Source: Microbacterium barkeri (GTDB taxonomy: Bacteria > Actinomycetota > Actinomycetes > Actinomycetales > Microbacteriaceae). From it: a DNA stretch of 64,000 nt. A program made the position numbers and the translations under genes. The DNA is taken from assembly GCF_027921765.1 (NCBI RefSeq), contig NZ_BSEJ01000013.1:1-64000 (forward strand). The letters run 5' to 3'. How positions within the stretch are numbered: the stretch's first letter is position 1; every line of letters begins with the position of its first letter. This document shows, piece by piece, positions 1-6,961 of the stretch. The notes below the pieces were generated by a model that saw only the letters and a list, made by a program, of their open reading frames with translations, was not told where the DNA came from and made no database searches.

Positions 1-633
1 GCCGCCTCACGCGCCGCCGAGACCCCCACCCTCGGCGGCGCCGCCCCCACCGTCATGATCCACATCACCGCCGACGACCTCACCACCACAGACACCGACC
101 CCACCGGCGACGGCGACGGCGTGCATGACACCGCGGCCCACGGCCCGGGTTCCGCGTTCGCCCGCCCGCGGCACGGCATCGCGCACCTCGACGGGGTCGA
201 CGCGCCCGTCCCCGCCACCGTGGCCCGCCGGATCGGATGCACCGGAGACATCCTCCGCGCCCTCTTCACCCCCGAAGGACGCATCCTCGAGCTGCGCAGC
301 ATCCAACGCTGCTTCACCCCCACCCAGCGCAAAGCGATCGTCGCCCGCGACGGAGGATGCATCATCCCCGGCTGCACCATCCCCGCCGCCTGGTGCGAAA
401 TCCACCACGTCCAAGACCACGCCCAAGGAGGCCCCACCGAAACCGACAACGGCGTCCTCCTCTGCTGGTGGCACCACCACCACCTCGACACCTCCGGCTG
501 GAACATCCACATGCACCACGGCGTGCCCTACATCGCCGCCCCCAACTGGATCGACCGACACCACCGCCACCGACCAGCACCCACCTCCCGCACCAGACTC
601 CACACCAAGCTCACCCAACACCTCAGATGCTGA
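1..633 (+). CDS. HNH endonuclease, 13E12/DUF222 family, 5'-truncated
   Basis: C-terminal part of an HNH endonuclease of the actinobacterial 13E12 (DUF222) family. The frame is open back to base 1, so the start and the DUF222 N-terminus lie outside the window. The visible 210 codons carry a zinc-type HNH core: the Cys pair in CIIPGC, the His pair in CEIHHV, the Asn in TDNG and the final CWWHHHH block. The family is known for multiple similar copies in Microbacteriaceae and mycobacterial genomes; its cellular role is unsettled. It ends 58 bases before the convergent DUF4192-like gene. An internal Met at base 55 is not taken as the start because good coding sequence continues upstream. The family call is firm; activity is inferred. 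Confidence 0.9.
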   Translation, partial: AASRAAETPTLGGAAPTVMIHITADDLTTTDTDPTGDGDGVHDTAAHGPGSAFARPRHGIAHLDGVDAPVPATVARRIGCTGDILRALFTPEGRILELRSIQRCFTPTQRKAIVARDGGCIIPGCTIPAAWCEIHHVQDHAQGGPTETDNGVLLCWWHHHHLDTSGWNIHMHHGVPYIAAPNWIDRHHRHRPAPTSRTRLHTKLTQHLRC

Positions 634-691
634 CAACCGCGGGATCCACAGTGAACCGCGCACCATGAGCGCTGCTCGACCGCGCGGCCAT

Positions 692-1423
692 CTACTCGCA
701 GAGCCACAGAGGCAGGCGCACCATGAAGAGCTCCGACAGTCGCGTCACCATTCGGCTGCCCGGATCGACCGTCTGGGCCGCGGACAGGTACGCCATCGCG
801 AGCGGTCGCCGCCCGCCCGCCCAGTGCAACCAGGCGAGCACGCAGAAGATCGGCACATCGAACAGAGCCGGCGCCAATGCTGCGGTCATGCGCAGCACCT
901 GAATGCCTCGGCGCACGCGAGCGATGTCGATGGTGCGCCGAGCCTCACCGCGGAGGAGCCTTGCGATTGGCGCGAACGTCGGCGGCGGCTGGGGCAGGAC
1001 GACGTCGCCGTCAGCGTCGAGTCCCACTCGCTCGAGGCACGCCGTCAGCTCGGCGAAGCGCGGAACGTTCGCGTCCGCCATCGCCACGCCGAAGGCGACC
1101 TGCAGTGCAACCGCGAACGTGACGCCCGGAACGAGAGTGAGAAACAGCAGCTGCCCGTGTTGCTCTGGGCTGATCTCGGGGCCATCCTCATCGAGCATCG
1201 TCTCGACGAGCGCCACGAGAGCTGCGAAGACGCGCTCATTCGTCGGCGCGTCGAGCCGATCCTCCCGGATGTGCTTCTGCGCCACCGTGAGACAGAGGGT
1301 CGGAAGATCGTCGAACAGATCAGTGATCTCCGCGAGCACGACGTCGCGCTCCTCCTCGTCGACGTACGGAAGATGGAGGGGAGGTCGGTCGGGCAGGAAC
1401 CCGGAGGTGCTGAGCGCGCTCAT
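692..1423 (-). CDS. DUF4192-like protein
   Basis: 243-residue cytoplasmic protein without signal peptide or membrane segment. The C-terminal third has the look of the actinobacterial DUF4192 family: a hydrophobic helix, then CVLAWLHWAGGRRPLAMAYL, then a DPGSRMVTRL stretch, which resembles a helical repeat. The mid-part has an MLDEDG acidic patch and a PQPPP linker. DUF4192 proteins have no established biochemical function. It stands alone, convergent with the HNH fragment and divergent from the DUF302-like gene. Family assignment comes from the C-terminal pattern only. Confidence 0.65.
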   Translation of the reverse strand: MSALSTSGFLPDRPPLHLPYVDEEERDVVLAEITDLFDDLPTLCLTVAQKHIREDRLDAPTNERVFAALVALVETMLDEDGPEISPEQHGQLLFLTLVPGVTFAVALQVAFGVAMADANVPRFAELTACLERVGLDADGDVVLPQPPPTFAPIARLLRGEARRTIDIARVRRGIQVLRMTAALAPALFDVPIFCVLAWLHWAGGRRPLAMAYLSAAQTVDPGSRMVTRLSELFMVRLPLWLCE

Positions 1424-1529
1424 CCCCTCATCGTGAAGCGGCGAACGACCCCGTCACCGCGCCGAGGGACGGTCCGAGGACGACGCGCGGGCGGACGAGA
1501 CCCTGTGCACGCGGCGAGAGGATGGTCTC

Positions 1530-2054
1530 ATGAGCTACGAGGTCGACGAGACGGTCTTCGAGTACACGGCCCGCCGAATTCGACTCGCCGCGAACGCGCA
1601 GTTCGATGCGCTCGTCGACGCGTTCGAAGCCGCGGTGCCTTCCCTGTCCGAGGCGGATGCCCGTGCGCAGCTCTCCGGCGACTGGGCGGCATTCATCCGC
1701 GGCCTGCAGTGGGAGTCGCCGAGCGGCTTCGTGCGTCTTGCGACCTCTCGCCCGAGCGATCTCCTGCAGCACGCGGGAAGCACGACGCGGAGCGTCGTCT
1801 GGACGATCGCGCACCACGGCATCGCCGCGCGACTGCACCGCCTCGACCCCGGCGCGATCCTCTCCGCTCACGTGCGCGTCGAGGCGCACACGACCGCGCA
1901 GCCCGGCACCATCCTGACCTTCGATGTGCCGAGCGCGCGCCTGCGCTCCTTCGGGATCAACAAGGTGACGCAGGGCGGAGCCGAGCTCGACCGCGCGCTC
2001 GGCGACCTCATCGAGGATCTCGGCTTGCCGCGACCGGCGGCCCTGCGGCGCTGA
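1530..2054 (+). CDS. DUF302-like protein
   Basis: 174-residue soluble protein. The C-terminal half (residues about 85-165), with RLDPGAILSAHVRVEAH, a beta-rich core, FDVPSARLRSFG and a closing amphipathic helix, resembles the DUF302 fold, a small alpha/beta domain of unknown function. The N-terminal half (FDALVDAFEAAVPSLSEADA) looks like the extra helix found in some actinobacterial members. ATG at 1530 is preceded by AGAGGA at a normal distance. It ends 3 bases before the convergent LacI-type gene. The domain call is tentative and no function is proposed. Confidence 0.55.
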   Translation: MSYEVDETVFEYTARRIRLAANAQFDALVDAFEAAVPSLSEADARAQLSGDWAAFIRGLQWESPSGFVRLATSRPSDLLQHAGSTTRSVVWTIAHHGIAARLHRLDPGAILSAHVRVEAHTTAQPGTILTFDVPSARLRSFGINKVTQGGAELDRALGDLIEDLGLPRPAALRR

Positions 2055-2057
2055 GCG

Positions 2058-3068
2058 CTACTCGACCACTCGCGTGGTCGACGCGCGCGGCATGAGCGTC
2101 GGGAGGACCTTCCGGATCGTCGCCTCGCCGGGCGGGGCGAAGAGCAGATCGATGGCCCCGGCCGCGATCTGGTCGAACGGGACGTGCACGGTCGTGAGCG
2201 GCACCGGGAGGCGCGACGCCAGCGGGATGTCGTTGTAGCCGACGAGCGAGAGATCGTCGCCGACGACGCGTCCCGCGAGGTGGGCGGCCCTCATGACGCC
2301 GATCGCGAGGTTGTCGTTCGCGGCGAACACGGCGGTCGGCCGGGAGCTCGTGAACACGGCACGGCCTGCCTCGACGCCCTCGTCGATCCCGTAGCCGGCG
2401 TACACGACCCGCTCGGCGTCGAGCGCGAGTCCCGCTTCCGCGAGAGCCCGCCGCGCCCCCTCCACGCGGCCGTTCGCGCTCGATGCGAAGCGCGGGCCGG
2501 TCACGATGGCGATGTCGCGATGACCGAGATCGACGAGGTGGCGCACCGCGAGATACCCGCCCATATCGTCGTCACCCAGTGACGACGGGCTCACTCCGTC
2601 GGTCCGCAGCGCGAGGGAATGGCGGATGCCCCTAGCTCGCAGCGCTGCCGGCAGTTCGTCATCCAGGCGCGCGGTCGCGAGCACGAGACCGTCGACCCCG
2701 CGTTCGAGCAGGATCTCGGTCGAGCTGCGCTCGCTCTCGGGATCGTCGCCGCAGGTCGCCACGACGGCGAAGTAGCCGCGAGCTCTCGCGGCGCGCTCGA
2801 GCGCCTCGAACATCAGCGCCATCACGGTGTCCGTGAGGCGAGGGACGAGAACGCCGATGGTCCCGGTCTGGCCGCGGCGCAGCCCCGAAGCGTAGGCGTT
2901 GCGGCGGTATCCGAGTTCGTCAGCGACCTGGCGGACACGTACCGCGGTGGCCGACTGGGAGCGCGGAGCGCGCTCGTCGAGGACGCGACTGACCGTGGAC
3001 ACGCTCACCCCCGCGGCCTCCGCGACGTCGCGGAGCGTCACGCTTCCGCGATCCGCCATCGTGTCCAC
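2058..3068 (-). CDS. LacI-family transcriptional regulator
   Basis: 336-residue LacI/GalR repressor. The N-terminal helix-turn-helix reads VTLRDVAEAAGVSVSTVSRV, with the hinge ELGYRRNAYASGLRR; the rest is a periplasmic-binding-protein-like effector domain (IGVLVPRL, GVDGLVLAT, RPTAVFAANDN, LSLVGYNDIPLASRLPVPLTT). GTG at 3068 is chosen because AAGGAG lies 5 bases upstream; ATG at 3059, three codons later, is the alternative but is far from that site. It diverges from the DapA-family gene, and three LacI-like half-sites lie between the two, so it very likely represses that gene and perhaps itself. The effector is probably a sugar or sugar acid (inference). Confidence 0.95.
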   Translation of the reverse strand: MDTMADRGSVTLRDVAEAAGVSVSTVSRVLDERAPRSQSATAVRVRQVADELGYRRNAYASGLRRGQTGTIGVLVPRLTDTVMALMFEALERAARARGYFAVVATCGDDPESERSSTEILLERGVDGLVLATARLDDELPAALRARGIRHSLALRTDGVSPSSLGDDDMGGYLAVRHLVDLGHRDIAIVTGPRFASSANGRVEGARRALAEAGLALDAERVVYAGYGIDEGVEAGRAVFTSSRPTAVFAANDNLAIGVMRAAHLAGRVVGDDLSLVGYNDIPLASRLPVPLTTVHVPFDQIAAGAIDLLFAPPGEATIRKVLPTLMPRASTTRVVE

Positions 3069-3129
3069 TCGCTCTCCTTCGTCCGCCCCGAGCCTATCCG
3101 TCGTCGCGCCACGTTCCGGAGATCGGGGG

Positions 3130-3158
3130 TTGACATCCGTTCCTGCCCTCACCATACT
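3130..3158 (+). promoter_or_regulatory. Sigma70-type promoter of the DapA-family gene
   Basis: TTGACA (3130-3135), a 17-base spacer and CATACT (3153-3158). The -35 is perfect and the -10 matches 4 of 6. The LacI-type half-sites begin immediately downstream of the -10, the position expected for repression by roadblock. Confidence 0.7.
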
Positions 3159-3196
3159 TGCAAACGTTCCTGCAAACGTTCCCGCGAACGATTGCA
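3159..3196 (+). promoter_or_regulatory. LacI-type operator, three half-sites
   Basis: TGCAAACGTTCC occurs twice in exact tandem (3159-3170, 3171-3182). It is followed by an inverted half-site GAACGATTGCA (3186-3196), which pairs with the second copy (11 bp arms, one mismatch, 4-base spacer). The central CG-containing AACGTT half is typical of LacI-family sites. The natural ligand is the divergent LacI regulator at 2058-3068. Confidence 0.7.
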
Positions 3197-3228
3197 CCGT
3201 GACTCGAAGAAGAGAAAGCGAGAGAGCC

Positions 3229-4164
3229 ATGACGCTCGACCTCCGAGGCCTCAGCCCCGCCCCCGTCACCCCGTTCACCGAGGACGGCGACATCGACTTC
3301 GCCGCCATCCAGCGGCTCGGCTCCTGGCTCGGCTCGATCGACGGCGTGAAGAGCCTCGTCGTGCTCGGCCACGCCGGCGAAGGCACCTTCCTCACGATCG
3401 ACGAGCAGCTCGACGTCATCCGCGCCTTCCGCGACTCCGTCGACGGAGCGATCCCGATCGTCGCCGGCATCACGGGCGAGGGCAACAAGGTCGCCGCCCT
3501 CGAGGCGAAGCGGGCCGTGGAGGCCGGAGCCTCGGCAGGGCTCGTCTACCCGTCGCACGGATGGCTGCGCTTCGGATATCAGAAGGGCGCGCCCCAGACC
3601 CGCTACCGCGACATCTACGAGACGAGCGGCCTTCCGCTCATCCTCTTCCAGTACCCGGACAACACCAAGGCCACGTACGACCTCGACACCCAGCTCGAGA
3701 TCGCCGGTCAGGAGGGCGTCTTCGCGACGAAGAACGGCGTCCGCAACATGAAGCGCTGGTACACCGAGATCCCGGCACTGCGCGCCGCGCACCCCGATCT
3801 GCAGATCCTCTCCTGCCACGACGAGTACCTGCTCCCCACCATGTTCGATGTCGACGGCCTCCTCGTCGGGTACGGGAACGTCGCGCCGGAGCTCCTCGTC
3901 GAGCTCATCGAGGCCGGCAAGGCGCAGGACTACGCGCGTGCCCACGCGATCCACGAGCGCCTCCTGCCGGTGACCAAGAACGTCTACCACCGCGGGTCGC
4001 ACATGGAGGGCACCGTCGCCCTCAAGTGGGGCCTCGTGAACCGCGGGATCCTCGATCACGCCACGGTCCGGACGCCGCTGCTCCCGCTCGCCGACGGCGC
4101 GGACACCGAGATCGCCGCCGCGTTCGCCTCCGCAGGGCTCGGCAAGGTCGCCGTCCCCGCGTGA
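3229..4164 (+). CDS. DapA/NAL-superfamily lyase (dihydrodipicolinate synthase family)
   Basis: 311-residue TIM-barrel protein of the dihydrodipicolinate synthase / N-acetylneuraminate lyase superfamily. The Schiff-base Lys is seen in FATKNG (about residue 168) and the partner Tyr in LFQYPDN (about 142), at the spacing found in the family. The pyruvate-binding loop GHAGEGTFLT stands where DHDPS has GTTGE, which argues against a biosynthetic DapA. Members of this family cleave or dehydrate keto-sugar acids; KDG or keto-deoxyglucarate chemistry fits a LacI-regulated catabolic gene, but the substrate is not readable. ATG 3229 has only a weak purine-rich ribosome site. A terminator-like palindrome follows at 4171. 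Confidence 0.85.
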   Translation: MTLDLRGLSPAPVTPFTEDGDIDFAAIQRLGSWLGSIDGVKSLVVLGHAGEGTFLTIDEQLDVIRAFRDSVDGAIPIVAGITGEGNKVAALEAKRAVEAGASAGLVYPSHGWLRFGYQKGAPQTRYRDIYETSGLPLILFQYPDNTKATYDLDTQLEIAGQEGVFATKNGVRNMKRWYTEIPALRAAHPDLQILSCHDEYLLPTMFDVDGLLVGYGNVAPELLVELIEAGKAQDYARAHAIHERLLPVTKNVYHRGSHMEGTVALKWGLVNRGILDHATVRTPLLPLADGADTEIAAAFASAGLGKVAVPA

Positions 4165-4170
4165 CGCCGG

Positions 4171-4196
4171 GAGCGGCGACCGGCCGGTCGCCGCTC
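4171..4196. terminator. Palindrome, probable terminator
   Basis: A perfect 26-base palindrome can form an 11-bp stem closed by GGCC, 7 bases after the DapA-family stop. There is no T-run, as is common in actinobacteria. It separates this gene from the Nramp-fold transporter, which has a possible -10 (TAGCGT, 4209-4214). Confidence 0.55.
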
Positions 4197-4295
4197 CTCC
4201 CCCGGTGCTAGCGTGCACCCGCGCCACTCGACGGCGCACCAGTCAACGAAGACTCCGCGGCACGGACCGCACCCTCCGATGAAGGAGAACGACTC

Positions 4296-5600
4296 ATGGC
4301 CGATCGCACCAGAGCCCGACACAGCGCACCGACCCCCGGAACCGGGTACGGTCGCATCTCGACAGAGACCATGAAGAGCATCGTCGACGCCCACCGCACC
4401 CGCCGCACGTTCTGGCAGCAGCTCGCGCTGATCGGTCCGGCGTTCGTCGCGGGCGCGTGGCAGTTCGGCCCGGGCAATCTGACCACCGCGGTCCAGGCAG
4501 GCAGCGGCTATCAGTACGGGCTGATCTGGGTGATCGTCGTCTCGACGATCCTCATGATCTTCCTGACCGACATGAGCGTGCGGCTCGGCATCCGCTCTCC
4601 CCTCTCGCTCATCTCCTCGATCAAAGAGCACCTGGGCGCCTGGGTCGGCGTGCTCGCGGGCATCGGGGTCTTCCTCATCACGCTGTGTTTCTCGGTCGGC
4701 AACGCCGTAGGCTCAGGGCTCGGGCTGTCGATGCTGTTCGGCGGGAGCCCGGTGATGTGGACGGTCATCTGCACCGTCGCCGTCGCGGCCCTTCTTCTCC
4801 TGCGGAACGTCTACCGCGTCATCGAGAAGGTGCTCGTCGCCATCGTCGCCCTGATGGCGATCGCCTTCGTCGCATCCGCCTTCATCTCGAACCCGGACTG
4901 GGCAGCGGCAGGCGCCGGACTCCTGCCGGCCGTGCCGGACGGCTCGTGGCTGCTCATCATCGCGCTGGTCGGCACGAACTTCTCGATCAACGCCGCGTTC
5001 TACACGTCCTACGGCACGAAGGAGCGTGGCCGCACGGAAGGCGACTACCGCGACGTCACCGTCGTCGACACCATCCCCGGCATCATCGCGCCGGGCGTCA
5101 TGACGGCTCTGGTGATCGTCGTCGCCGCGGCTGTGCTCGGGAGGACGGGCGAGACGGCGCCGACGATCGTCGCACTCGCCGGAGTCTTCGAGCCGCTCGC
5201 CGGGCCCGTGGGGTCGACGGTGTTCGCTCTCGGGTTCTTCGGAGCGGCGTTCTCCTCGATGATCGCCAACGCGACCGCCGGCGGAACGATGCTCTCTGAC
5301 GCGATCGGGCGCGGCGCATCCTCGAGCTCGCGGTCCGCGAAGATCATCAGCGGGAGCATCCTCGCCTTCGGGGTGCTCGTCGCCGTGATCTTCCCGTCCT
5401 CGCCGATCCAGCTCATCGTCATCGCGCAGGCGCTCACGATGTTCGTCGCTCCCGTGCTGGCCGCCCTGATCGTGATCATGGCCAACCGCACGGCCCTCAT
5501 GGGCGCCCTGCGCAACACCTGGTGGCAGAACCTCTTCGGCGTCCTGGGACTCGTGGCGGTCGCCGCGCTCTCGGTGCGACTGTTCCTCACCCTGACCTGA
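4296..5600 (+). CDS. Nramp-fold transporter lacking the canonical metal ligands
   Basis: 434-residue protein with about 11 membrane helices and overall similarity to Nramp (SLC11) secondary transporters. In canonical metal-transporting Nramps, helix 1 carries DPGN and helix 6 carries the A/MPH-type metal-binding Met. Here helix 1 reads FGPGN (about residue 58), so the ligand Asp is Gly, and helix 6 reads GTNFSINAAFYTSYG (about 225-240) with no Met-Pro-His. The gene therefore belongs to the divergent Nramp-related group whose substrates are largely unknown; Mn/Fe uptake should not be assumed. The start at 4296 has AAGGAG 8 bases upstream. It follows the LacI-controlled DapA-family gene but has a terminator-like palindrome before it. 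An organic acid substrate linked to that lyase is a guess from context. Confidence 0.8.
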   Translation: MADRTRARHSAPTPGTGYGRISTETMKSIVDAHRTRRTFWQQLALIGPAFVAGAWQFGPGNLTTAVQAGSGYQYGLIWVIVVSTILMIFLTDMSVRLGIRSPLSLISSIKEHLGAWVGVLAGIGVFLITLCFSVGNAVGSGLGLSMLFGGSPVMWTVICTVAVAALLLLRNVYRVIEKVLVAIVALMAIAFVASAFISNPDWAAAGAGLLPAVPDGSWLLIIALVGTNFSINAAFYTSYGTKERGRTEGDYRDVTVVDTIPGIIAPGVMTALVIVVAAAVLGRTGETAPTIVALAGVFEPLAGPVGSTVFALGFFGAAFSSMIANATAGGTMLSDAIGRGASSSSRSAKIISGSILAFGVLVAVIFPSSPIQLIVIAQALTMFVAPVLAALIVIMANRTALMGALRNTWWQNLFGVLGLVAVAALSVRLFLTLT

Positions 5601-5640
5601 CCGTCGGACACGGACGGGCGGGCTGACCGCCGCCCCGGGA

Positions 5641-5646
5641 TAGCCT
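5641..5646 (+). promoter_or_regulatory. -10 element of a probable leaderless transcript
   Basis: TAGCCT ends 8 bases before the ATG at 5655, and no ribosome-binding site lies between them. Confidence 0.4.
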
Positions 5647-5654
5647 GGGCGGCG

Positions 5655-6539
5655 ATGTTCAACAGCCCGCTCTCCGCGTCGCCGTACGAGGCGCTCGGCG
5701 TTCTCCGCTCGGCCGACGACGAGGAGCTCCGCCGGGCGTATCGCCTGCAGCTGCGGCGCACCCATCCCGATACGGGCGGCGACGCCGCCGCGTTCATCCA
5801 GGTGCAGCGCGCGTGGGAGCTCGTCGGCACACCCGAGGCTCGCGCCGCGTACGACCGCGATGACGGCGCGCAGCTGCAGTGGGCGGGGCGACGCACAACG
5901 GGCCGACGGGACACGCGACCCCGGACACGCTCGCACGGAGCCGCGGGAGCCTGGCGGCGCAGGCGCTACCTCGCGATGGCGGCCGAGTGGGCCGGAGAGG
6001 TCGCCGACCCGTACGCGCCCGCCTTCGTCCGCTCGGCGCCGTGGGAGCTGCGGCGGATGCTCGCCGACGCCCTCGCCGAGGAGGACACCGCGGCGATGAT
6101 CGATGAGCTCGGCATGGGCTTCACGGCCTGGCACGACGTCGCGACGACGGCGGACGCGGACGACAAGCTCGACCATGTCGTCCTCAGCCCGACCGGCCTC
6201 TATGGTCTGACGAGCGAGGACTTCGGCCGCCCGGTCGCGTTCCGCGGCGGCGAGATCATCGGCGAGGCGACCCCCGTCGCCGACCTGCTCTCACGCATCC
6301 GCTCGGTCTCGCGCGCCGCGCGCGTCCGCTTCGGCGGCGCCGTGTTCGTCCTCCCCGACGACGATCTCGCCGACCCGGTCGTCGTGCTGGGCTCCGTGAA
6401 GGGACTGCCTGTCGCCGCCGTCCGCCGCAGCGCGCTGCGTGCGGTGCTCCGCGCCGGCATCCCCGGCGCGCAGATCGTCGGGGGCAACGTGCTGTTCGAC
6501 GTCCGCACGCGCCTCGAGAGCGCCATCCGGTTCGTCTGA
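5655..6539 (+). CDS. J-domain protein with NERD-like C-terminal half
   Basis: 294-residue cytoplasmic protein. Residues 8-60 form a DnaJ J-domain, YEALGVLRSADDEELRRAYR followed by the HPD triad at 37-39, which would stimulate a DnaK-type Hsp70. A basic Arg/Thr linker (about 75-105) follows. The C-terminal half contains LDHVVLSPTGLYGL, similar to the IDHVVVGPTGVF core of NERD (nuclease-related) domains, then a beta-rich end. There is no glycine/phenylalanine or zinc region, so this is a type III J-protein. The predicted start has a -10 hexamer just upstream and no ribosome site, as for leaderless mRNA. The J-domain is certain; the NERD relation is moderate. Confidence 0.85.
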   Translation: MFNSPLSASPYEALGVLRSADDEELRRAYRLQLRRTHPDTGGDAAAFIQVQRAWELVGTPEARAAYDRDDGAQLQWAGRRTTGRRDTRPRTRSHGAAGAWRRRRYLAMAAEWAGEVADPYAPAFVRSAPWELRRMLADALAEEDTAAMIDELGMGFTAWHDVATTADADDKLDHVVLSPTGLYGLTSEDFGRPVAFRGGEIIGEATPVADLLSRIRSVSRAARVRFGGAVFVLPDDDLADPVVVLGSVKGLPVAAVRRSALRAVLRAGIPGAQIVGGNVLFDVRTRLESAIRFV

Positions 6540-6602
6540 CCTCGAACCGCGGCGCCGCGCGCCCGGGCATGCTCAAGCGCGGATGGGCCGTCGCGCGCTC
6601 GG

Positions 6603-6608
6603 TACGAT
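6603..6608 (+). promoter_or_regulatory. -10 element of a probable leaderless transcript
   Basis: TACGAT lies 6 bases before the GTG at 6615, the spacing expected when transcription starts at the first base of the start codon. Confidence 0.45.
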
Positions 6609-6614
6609 GGCGCT

Positions 6615-6818
6615 GTGTCCGGCGGATCGCGTTCGCGGAGGCTCCTCATCGAGCTCGACGTCGACCGTGCTCGGGCGCTGGACGCCCTCGCGGAGCTCTA
6701 CCACGCGACGCCGGAGCGGATGATCGTCTCGTGGGCCGAGTACCACATCGACCGTCTGAGCGCGGGGCAGACGCCCGACAGCATCCCCTCCGGATGGCGG
6801 CCGGACGCCGGCACCTGA
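6615..6818 (+). CDS. Small protein, possible ribbon-helix-helix fold
   Basis: 67-residue basic protein I cannot name. After SGGSRSRR it shows a short strand (LLIELDV) followed by two helices (RARALDALAELYHATPERMI, then SWAEYHIDRL), the order of a ribbon-helix-helix DNA-binding domain. The tail is GWRPDAGT. The GTG start sits 6 bases after TACGAT, which supports a leaderless transcript. It lies tail-to-tail with dnaB. The fold is inferred from pattern only. Confidence 0.6.
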   Translation: MSGGSRSRRLLIELDVDRARALDALAELYHATPERMIVSWAEYHIDRLSAGQTPDSIPSGWRPDAGT

Positions 6819-6961
6819 CATGGCCGGCGAGGAGCGGCCGGCCGCTGATTCGCGGGAGGCGCGGCGACGGATCCGGGCTGCCCGACCTGACCGAGGACGA
6901 CCTCGCCGACGACGTCAGACCCTCGGCCGAGCGGGGCTGACCTCGGACCGGAGGTCTCGCC

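Noticed and set aside
125..2095. A 656-codon plus-strand frame covering the HNH end and the DUF4192-like gene
   Set aside because: Pro/Ser/Thr/Arg-biased translation with no domain; it overlaps two genes with recognisable motifs in other frames.
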